Below, in pieces: positions 56,292 to 60,989 of a stretch of 60,989 nucleotides of DNA. The number at the start of each line of letters is the position of its first letter. Positions within the stretch are counted from its first letter, which is position 1. The notes under the pieces are model-generated. The model made no database searches, was not told the origin of the DNA, and saw nothing but the letters and a program-made list of their open reading frames with translations. The translations under genes and the position numbers were made by a program. Origin of the DNA: an uncultured Fibrobacter sp. (GTDB lineage: Bacteria; Fibrobacterota; Fibrobacteria; Fibrobacterales; Fibrobacteraceae); the NCBI GenBank assembly GCA_946405515.1, contig CAMJHM010000007.1, positions 1 through 60,989 of the forward strand, in the 5' to 3' direction.

Positions 56292-56340
56292 GGAAGTAGA
56301 CAGTAGGCAGTAGACAGTAGGAAGTAGACTGTAGACAGAT
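56292..56340 (+). repeat. Heptamer tandem repeat (GTAGACA type)
   Basis: Six in-phase units from 56296: GTAGACA, GTAGGCA, GTAGACA, GTAGGAA, GTAGACT, GTAGACA, with a partial unit before and after. It begins 8 bp after the XPB stop and precedes the shared terminator. The unit GTAGACA is one base from GTAAACA of the 59547 array. Confidence 0.9.
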
Positions 56341-56361
56341 AATAAAGTTTGTTGGTTATAA

Positions 56362-56398
56362 TAAAAAACGTCTCCGTGAAAACGGAGACGCTTTTTTC
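56362..56398. terminator. Bidirectional terminator between XPB and rplI
   Basis: Perfect 8-bp stem CGTCTCCG/CGGAGACG (56369-56376, 56383-56390) flanked by A-run and T-run, so it works in both directions. Confidence 0.88.
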
Positions 56399-56423
56399 AA
56401 CTTTTAGGTGTTTTGAGAATTAA

Positions 56424-56870
56424 TTACTTCTCAGCAACCACCCAAACCTTGACCTGAGCTTCGACGTCGCTGAACACCTTGATGGTCACGGTGTAGACAC
56501 CGAGCTGCTTGATCGGCTCTTCGAGAGCAACCTGAGCGCGGGTCACCTTGACACCCTGCTTGGTGATAGCGTCGGCAATGTCAGCAGCAGTCACAGAACC
56601 GTACAGACGTTCGCCTTCCACGACGCGGCGTTCAAGATTCACAGAAATCTGAGAAAGCTTGGCAGCCACATCACCGGCAGCAGCGAGTTCCTTCTGGAAC
56701 TGGGCTTCAACAGCAGCGCGGTTGTTTTCGATTTCGAGCTTGGCTTCCTTAGTAGCACGAACAGCGAGCTTGCGCGGGAAGAGGAAGTTACGGGCATAGC
56801 CGTCCTTAACCTTCACAACGTCAAGCATCTTGCCCAAATGGGGAACATTGGCCTTAAGAATAATTTCCAT
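56424..56870 (-). CDS. rplI: 50S ribosomal protein bL9
   Basis: Standard bL9 of 148 residues. The N-terminal 23S-binding lobe MEIILKANVPHLGKMLDVV with KDGYARNFLFPRKLA is joined by the long helix to the C-terminal domain (ERLYGSVTAADIADAI). Third gene of the rpsF-rpsR-rplI operon, 16 bp after rpsR. Confidence 0.97.
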   Translation of the reverse strand: MEIILKANVPHLGKMLDVVKVKDGYARNFLFPRKLAVRATKEAKLEIENNRAAVEAQFQKELAAAGDVAAKLSQISVNLERRVVEGERLYGSVTAADIADAITKQGVKVTRAQVALEEPIKQLGVYTVTIKVFSDVEAQVKVWVVAEK

Positions 56871-56886
56871 AGTCTAGTTCCTCCTA

Positions 56887-57138
56887 TTAGCGCAAGCTGT
56901 CCGAAACGAACGGGAGAATAGCCATCTGGCGAGCGCGCTTGATAGCCTCGTTCAGCATACGCTGATACTTGGCAGACGTGCCAGAAATGCGGCGCGGGAT
57001 GATCTTGCCACGTTCAGAGATGAAGCGACGGAGAGTTTTCTCGTCCTTGTAGTCAATGAACTTGACGTTATTTTCCGTGAACCAGCAAGTCTTCTTGCGG
57101 CGGATACGCGGACCCTGTTTCTTATCTTCAAAAGCCAT
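56887..57138 (-). CDS. rpsR: 30S ribosomal protein bS18
   Basis: 83 residues with the family core [20 protein letters not shown] and ARQMAILPF. The N-terminal RRKKTCW holds a single Cys rather than a zinc-type set. Its ATG overlaps the rpsF stop (TAATG), so the two are coupled; bS6 and bS18 bind the small subunit as a pair. No ssb gene lies between them as it does in many bacteria. Confidence 0.97.
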   Translation of the reverse strand: MAFEDKKQGPRIRRKKTCWFTENNVKFIDYKDEKTLRRFISERGKIIPRRISGTSAKYQRMLNEAIKRARQMAILPFVSDSLR

Positions 57139-57509
57139 TATTCAGCCTCCCCGTCTTCGGCGTCGACCGGCACGATATCTTCGGTGGTCTGAGCCAGGTT
57201 CTGATCGTAAACAATTTCGCTCATCGGATAATCAGCGAGGGTCATCCAGCGGAGAGCGTTGTCGTTCAGCTTGAGGGCGGCTTCCATGTTAGCCACTACA
57301 GAGGCTTCGGCCTTGTAGTAGAAAATCACATAGTAGCCGTGCTGGCGCTTTTTGATGGAATAGGCGAGCTTGCGCTTGCCCCAGTCGTCGCGACGGAGAA
57401 TTTCACCGCCACCGTTGGTGATCATGGCACCGATGTTCTCGACTTCCGCATTGATGGCGTCGTCAGAGATCATAGCGTCGATGATAACCATCGTTTCGTA
57501 TTGTCTCAT
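57138..57509 (-). CDS. rpsF: 30S ribosomal protein bS6
   Basis: 123 residues with the bS6 ferredoxin-like fold: [11 protein letters not shown], then [27 protein letters not shown]. An acidic tail follows ([14 protein letters not shown]), as in many bS6 proteins. AAGGGA lies 6 nt before the ATG. First gene of its operon. Confidence 0.97.
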   Translation of the reverse strand: MRQYETMVIIDAMISDDAINAEVENIGAMITNGGGEILRRDDWGKRKLAYSIKKRQHGYYVIFYYKAEASVVANMEAALKLNDNALRWMTLADYPMSEIVYDQNLAQTTEDIVPVDAEDGEAE

Positions 57510-57513
57510 AATG

Positions 57514-57578
57514 AGTCCCTTTGGTCTATCGCCCGGGAACCGACATTGGCCCCGGGAGGGTTCCGGAATAAATCCGGT
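57514..57578 (-). promoter_or_regulatory. Structured leader of rpsF (possible bS6:bS18 feedback element)
   Basis: The roughly 65-nt minus-strand leader folds into a small hairpin CCGGA/TCCGG and a second stem GGAACC/GGTTCC enclosing CCCGGGG and a C-rich bulge. Many bacteria carry a bS6:bS18-binding hairpin here with an unpaired CCG. The position fits, but I cannot align it to the known motif with certainty. Confidence 0.4.
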
Positions 57579-57584
57579 GCGGCA

Positions 57585-57612
57585 AATATAGAAATTAGGC
57601 GTTTTTTGTCAA
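57585..57612 (-). promoter_or_regulatory. Promoter of the rpsF operon
   Basis: Minus-strand TTGACA (57607-57612), 16 bp, TATATT (57585-57590), placed between the upstream barrel gene's stop and the leader. Confidence 0.75.
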
Positions 57613-57624
57613 TATTCAGGCAAT

Positions 57625-58446
57625 TTACATGCCCAACTGGATGCCGACAACAGCCGATTTTGACCAAGAATCCACGCCTCTGTTGAAATATCGCTGGAAA
57701 CCAATCTCAAAAGACAGCCACATGGAACGCATTTTTTCACGCGGCCAGTCCCACACTTGCCGGAGGTCAAAGGCCAAACCGGGGGTCAAGGTCAACTGTA
57801 CCGCCTCGACAAAATTGTACTCGTAAAGGGCACTCCCGGTCAAGCCAAAATAGCGCCCCAAGGTAACGCCACCGCCCAATTCCACACCAACAGAGAAGCC
57901 GTCCAAGGAGAACATTTTCTCACACGACCTGCGTTTCACCTCGACAGAATCAATCAAACTATCCGTCGGGGTCTTGGAATTCCTATCAGGAGTATCCCGA
58001 TTGTACCCCTTCCCATGGAGTTCTTTGCGAATTTCAGAAATACTGGTATTTTCAAGCCCCAGCACCGGGGACAAGTAGAGAGCAAAGAAGTCCTTCACGA
58101 AAAAAGCCTTGGCCGAAACACGATAACGCTGGTACATCACCATCACATCGCTATCCAAGTCGCCCCCAAAAAAGCGCACGTCAATACCGCCACTCAACCA
58201 CGGAAAATACAGGAAATCCCCCTGGGCCTGCCACACTCCAAGGCAATCGCAATTTTCCGTCGGTTCGAAAACGCCCACTGCAAGCCCGGCCGACATTCCA
58301 CGGCCGGCATAGGCCCCCTGCCTCGGAAGGGGGATATTCACATCGTCCGCATCAACTCGGTCAGCAGCCAGTGCGGAGAGCGTCAAAAAGAATATAATGA
58401 GCGTTATTTTCTTCACTTTACCGACAAATGTAGCTCTTAACCCCAT
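57625..58446 (-). CDS. Putative outer-membrane beta-barrel protein (273 aa)
   Basis: A signal peptide (about 1-28, ITLIIFFLTLSALA) precedes strand-rich sequence with aromatic ends (GDFLYFPWLSGGIDVRFFGG, SVGVELGGGVTLGRYFGL) and a last strand ending in VVGIQLGM, compatible with an 8-10-strand barrel. ENCDCLG carries two close Cys. The ATG has GAGGA 7 nt upstream. No family recognised; it somewhat resembles the barrel at 49595 in style only. It is divergent from the thioredoxin-like gene. Confidence 0.72.
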   Translation of the reverse strand: MGLRATFVGKVKKITLIIFFLTLSALAADRVDADDVNIPLPRQGAYAGRGMSAGLAVGVFEPTENCDCLGVWQAQGDFLYFPWLSGGIDVRFFGGDLDSDVMVMYQRYRVSAKAFFVKDFFALYLSPVLGLENTSISEIRKELHGKGYNRDTPDRNSKTPTDSLIDSVEVKRRSCEKMFSLDGFSVGVELGGGVTLGRYFGLTGSALYEYNFVEAVQLTLTPGLAFDLRQVWDWPREKMRSMWLSFEIGFQRYFNRGVDSWSKSAVVGIQLGM

Positions 58447-58515
58447 TTTTTTCCTCTTTTTTTTTCATTTTCTAAACTTTTTCACCCTATAATTTCGTAT
58501 CTTACGTTTTTGCAA

Positions 58516-58530
58516 AGAATCAGTGATTCT
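58516..58530. promoter_or_regulatory. Inverted repeat upstream of the thioredoxin-like gene
   Basis: AGAATC, 3 bp, GATTCT, about 30 bp before the start codon and next to TTGCAA (58510-58515). A possible operator. The remaining 112-bp divergent gap has a TATAAT (58489-58494) without a good -35. Confidence 0.35.
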
Positions 58531-58558
58531 GGTTTCTTATGTTTTTCAGGAGTACTAA

Positions 58559-59104
58559 ATGCGCATTGCGTCGTTTTTGTTTTGTTTACTAGCCGCGATA
58601 GGTGTATCCTTTGCACAGCTTGCGCCCGAACCTCAGATGGCGGATGTCAAGTTGATGCAAGATTCATCCACGAACCAGCCCATGAAGATGGACTTTTCCA
58701 AGCCGCTCACAGGCATCAGCGATCCGGGCATTCTTTTCAGCCACTTCAGCAACAAGCCCCTCCTCATCTACTACTTCAGCCCCAAGTGCCCGCACTGCCA
58801 GCACCACTTTCCCATCATCCAGAACTTGATGAAGGAATATGAAAGCGACGGACTCACCGGTATCGCCATTGGCTTAGGCGGCGGCATCAAGAAAAACGAC
58901 ATTCGCCTGTTCATCGACCAGTTCCATGCAGTCATTCCGGTATTCCAGGACTCCGAAGGCAAGTTCGGCCCGGCTTATGGTACAGGATACATCCCCGTTG
59001 TCTACCTTGTTCAAAAAGACGGCACTTTCTACCGCTACGAAACACTGAACGACGCGAACATGAATCACCTGCGCGCGACGCTGAACAAGATGTTCAAGAA
59101 ATAA
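58559..59104 (+). CDS. Exported thioredoxin-like protein (TlpA type)
   Basis: A 181-residue protein with signal peptide (1-19, ending FA) and a thioredoxin fold: LLIYYFSPKCPHCQHHFPII with redox Cys77 and Cys80, and the cis-Pro loop GTGYIPVVYLV near residue 145. CPHC is the DsbA-type active site and suggests an oxidising or isomerase role for exported proteins. The ATG has AGGAG 7 nt upstream. Single-gene unit ending in a bidirectional terminator. Confidence 0.88.
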   Translation: MRIASFLFCLLAAIGVSFAQLAPEPQMADVKLMQDSSTNQPMKMDFSKPLTGISDPGILFSHFSNKPLLIYYFSPKCPHCQHHFPIIQNLMKEYESDGLTGIAIGLGGGIKKNDIRLFIDQFHAVIPVFQDSEGKFGPAYGTGYIPVVYLVQKDGTFYRYETLNDANMNHLRATLNKMFKK

Positions 59105-59116
59105 GACATTCACAAC

Positions 59117-59150
59117 AAAAAAAGGCTCCCTTCAGAGGGAGTCTTTTTTG
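59117..59150. terminator. Bidirectional terminator between the thioredoxin-like gene and tRNA-Arg
   Basis: Stem 59124-59130 with 59137-59143, flanked by A-run and T-run. Confidence 0.85.
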
Positions 59151-59155
59151 TTGCA

Positions 59156-59229
59156 TACTCGAGGCGGGATTCGAACCCACGACCCATTGCTTAGAAGGCA
59201 ATTGCTCTATCCAACTGAGCTACTCGAGC
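59156..59229 (-). tRNA. tRNA-Arg(TCT)
   Basis: Minus-strand cloverleaf: acceptor GCTCGAG with CTCGAGT (terminal G-U), D arm GCTC/GAGC, anticodon stem ATTGC/GCAAT with loop CTTCTAA (anticodon TCT, plus-strand 59193-59195), T stem GTGGG/CCCGC with loop TTCGAAT. CCA is not encoded. Confidence 0.95.
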
Positions 59230-59252
59230 CCGACCTTGTTAGGAGTAGCGCA

Positions 59253-59281
59253 AATATAGCCAAATTGCGAAATAGCGTCAA
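59253..59281 (-). promoter_or_regulatory. Promoter of tRNA-Arg
   Basis: Minus-strand TTGACG (59276-59281), 17 bp, TATATT (59253-59258), between the small Cys gene's stop and the tRNA. Confidence 0.75.
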
Positions 59282-59292
59282 ATACAACAAGT

Positions 59293-59478
59293 CTATTTCA
59301 AGCCGTATCTTTCGATGTAATCCTGCTGTTTTTCGGGCGGAAGACTCCTGAAATAAGCCCTCCAGCCCGGGCAGAACTTGATATGAAAACGCCACAAGCG
59401 TCCGAGAATCGATTTCGGATTTGCATCGTACCGGGCACGCAACCTGCAATTTTCACAAGGATAAGATTTACCTTCCAT
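59293..59478 (-). CDS. Small conserved Cys-containing protein (61 aa)
   Basis: I start at MEGKSYPCENC because GGAGG lies 7 nt upstream. The sequence PCENCRLRARYDANPKS, then GRLWRFHIKFCPGWRAYF and SLPPEKQQ, looks like a small soluble family that I believe recurs in anaerobic bacteria; I cannot name it. Three Cys (CxxC plus one about 27 residues on) could bind metal or be redox active. It lies on the minus strand, divergent from uvrB. Confidence 0.72.
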   Translation of the reverse strand: MEGKSYPCENCRLRARYDANPKSILGRLWRFHIKFCPGWRAYFRSLPPEKQQDYIERYGLK

Positions 59479-59546
59479 ATTCGGCCTCCATTGAAAGATC
59501 AAATAATAGAAAAGACAAGCCTCGGACAAGCACAGAAAACCTATAT

Positions 59547-59602
59547 TTCCCACAACCTACGATCTACCAACCACTGTTTACTAACCACTGTTTACCAACC
59601 AC
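59547..59602 (-). repeat. Heptamer tandem repeat (eight units) directly upstream of uvrB
   Basis: On the minus strand, from 59602: GTGGTTG, GTAAACA, GTGGTTA, GTAAACA, GTGGTTG, GTAGATC, GTAGGTT, GTGGGAA, eight in-phase 7-mers of pattern GTRRNNN. The first three pairs also show a 14-bp higher-order period. The array ends 6 bp before the uvrB ATG. Confidence 0.9.
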
Positions 59603-59608
59603 TCCCTC

Positions 59609-60989
59609 ATGGCCCGCGCACGCAAGACTATCACCCCCGACCCGTATGCAAAACCGATAGCGAAACCGCTACCGCCCGAACAAAGTTTGCCGGGACACCT
59701 GAAGCAGTTCCAGTCCAACACGCGCGCGAACTTTGAACTCGTAAGCCCTTACGGTGCGGCGGGTGACCAGCCAAAAGCGATTGAGGAATTGACCGAAGGT
59801 TTCAAGAATGGTGAGCAATTCCAGACGCTCCTCGGCGTGACGGGTTCCGGCAAGACATTCACGATGGCGAACGTCATCAAGAACGTGGGCAAGCCGACGC
59901 TCATCTTGACGCACAACAAGACGCTTGCAGCCCAGCTTTATCAGGAATTCAAGGCGTTTTTCCCGCACAACGCGGTGGAATATTTCGTCAGCTATTACGA
60001 CTACTTCCAGCCCGAAGCATACATCCCACACACGGACACCTTCATCGAAAAAGACGCGAGCATCAACGACGAAATCGACAAATTGCGCCTGCGTGCCACA
60101 GCAAACTTACTCACCCGCCGAGACGTAATTATCGTCGCTTCCGTGAGCTGCATTTACGGTTTGGGCAGCCCGTCGGAATACTTCGACCTGATGGTGCGAA
60201 TCAAGAAGGGTGACATTTACGACCGAGACAAGATTCTGCACGACCTTGTACGCATTCAATATACGCGAAATGACTTCAGCCTGGAACGCGGTTCTTTCCG
60301 CGTGCACGGTGACGTCATCGAAATCCACCCGAGTTACGACGAAGAAGGCCTGCGCATTGAACTTTTCGGCGACGAGGTGGACCGACTCGTGCGCTTCAAC
60401 ATCGTCACCGGCGAAGTCACGCAAGACCTAGACGAGATGACGATTGCTCCGGCGAAGCACTTCGTGACCAAAGAAGAAGGCCGCGCGGGCATTTTGCAAC
60501 GCATGCAAGTGGAACTCACCGAGCGCCTCGCCGAACTCGACAAAGAAGGCAAGGTGCTGGAATCGGCACGACTCAGCAGCCGCACGCGCTACGACATGGA
60601 AATGATCCGCGAGACGGGACAGTGCAGCGGCATCGAAAACTACTCCCGCATCATCGAGAACCGCGCACCGGGTACACGCCCCTTCACGCTCATCGACTAC
60701 TTCGGCGACGACTGGCTTTTGATGATTGACGAATCGCACGTGAGCATCCCGCAAGTGGGCGGCATGGCCGAAGGCGACAAGTCCCGCAAAACCACGCTCG
60801 TGCAATACGGTTTCCGCCTCCCCTGCGCTCTCGACAACCGCCCGATGAACTTTGCCGAATTCGAGTACATGTACCCGAAGCAAGTGCTTTTTGTGAGTGC
60901 GACCCCCGGCGATTACGAACTCAAGAAAACTAGTGGCGTGGTCACCGAACAGATCAACCGTCCGACCGGACTTTTGGACCCGAAAATCG
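59609..60989 (+). CDS. uvrB: Excinuclease ABC subunit B (C-terminus beyond window)
   Basis: Damage-recognition helicase-like subunit of nucleotide excision repair. 460 codons are present before the right edge. The Walker [16 protein letters not shown] (near residue 85), the beta-hairpin region [16 protein letters not shown], and [17 protein letters not shown] and [10 protein letters not shown] are all diagnostic. Compared with most UvrB it has about 45 extra N-terminal residues, rich in Pro and basic residues ([19 protein letters not shown]), before [17 protein letters not shown]. No Shine-Dalgarno precedes the ATG; heptamer repeats occupy that place. Confidence 0.95.
   Translation, partial: MARARKTITPDPYAKPIAKPLPPEQSLPGHLKQFQSNTRANFELVSPYGAAGDQPKAIEELTEGFKNGEQFQTLLGVTGSGKTFTMANVIKNVGKPTLILTHNKTLAAQLYQEFKAFFPHNAVEYFVSYYDYFQPEAYIPHTDTFIEKDASINDEIDKLRLRATANLLTRRDVIIVASVSCIYGLGSPSEYFDLMVRIKKGDIYDRDKILHDLVRIQYTRNDFSLERGSFRVHGDVIEIHPSYDEEGLRIELFGDEVDRLVRFNIVTGEVTQDLDEMTIAPAKHFVTKEEGRAGILQRMQVELTERLAELDKEGKVLESARLSSRTRYDMEMIRETGQCSGIENYSRIIENRAPGTRPFTLIDYFGDDWLLMIDESHVSIPQVGGMAEGDKSRKTTLVQYGFRLPCALDNRPMNFAEFEYMYPKQVLFVSATPGDYELKKTSGVVTEQINRPTGLLDPKI

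Overview
The window looks like a piece of a Fibrobacter-type genome (phylum Fibrobacterota). This is inferred from a combination of features: very large secreted proteins with Ser/Gly-rich linkers, calcium-binding DxDGDG loops and FlgD-like C-terminal domains; a Gram-negative outer-membrane set (BamD, LptF/LptG, beta-barrels); strictly anaerobic nucleotide metabolism (NrdD/NrdG); and bacterial XPB. No 16S rRNA is present to confirm it. Base composition is about 50% GC with AT-rich intergenic regions, and gene density is high.

Layout. 1-10666 (minus) is one open reading frame of more than 3,555 codons that runs off the left edge. It encodes a secreted giant with a degenerate alpha/beta-hydrolase domain, repeated Ig-like segments, a LamG-like domain and a sugar-binding-like module. 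It has a strong promoter and a roughly 290-nt leader containing a large folded RNA with a competing terminator-like hairpin. 11135-17811 (minus) carries an unknown gene, murI, a helicase-acyltransferase fusion, a flippase-like membrane protein, a GT4 glycosyltransferase and a methyltransferase. 18064-19591 (plus) has a sigma-54 promoter driving a sigma-70-family gene, then a DUF1007-like periplasmic protein. 19701-26610 (minus) is a two-gene operon of paralogous surface proteins. hemW (minus) follows, diverging from a membrane class III cyclase split by an in-frame TAG, then tRNA-Gly. 29542-37240 (plus) is an envelope operon: LplT-Aas fusion, GT-C enzyme with an NPCBM domain, GT28-like enzyme and a DUF4261-like protein. 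37256-41020 (minus) has a small secreted Cys protein and the nrdD operon, in which the glycyl-radical tail of NrdD is a separate 48-residue gene. 41385-48670 (minus) holds a SIMPL protein, a Na+/solute symporter, a GGDEF protein, lptG and lptF. 48734-53488 (plus) is bamD, a beta-barrel, a PHP phosphoesterase and a rhomboid protease. The rest holds a YfgM-like protein, tRNA-Thr, XPB helicase, rpsF-rpsR-rplI, a second barrel, a thioredoxin-like protein, tRNA-Arg, a small Cys protein and the start of uvrB (cut by the right edge).

How the parts connect. Much of the window concerns the cell envelope: peptidoglycan precursor (MurI), phospholipid remodelling (PlsC domain, Aas), LPS export (LptFG), barrel assembly (BamD), glycosyl transfer and secreted giants. 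Regulatory signals visible in the DNA include a sigma-54 element ahead of an alternative sigma gene (reminiscent of the RpoN-RpoS cascade of Borrelia), paired NrdR-like boxes at nrdD, and the giant gene's structured leader. A family of 7-bp-period tandem repeats (pattern GWRRNNN) occurs at four places, once inside a coding region and once directly against the uvrB start codon. The best candidates for undescribed biology are the giant gene's leader RNA, the split NrdD, the helicase-acyltransferase fusion, the sigma-54-driven sigma factor, the TAG-split cyclase and the heptamer repeats.
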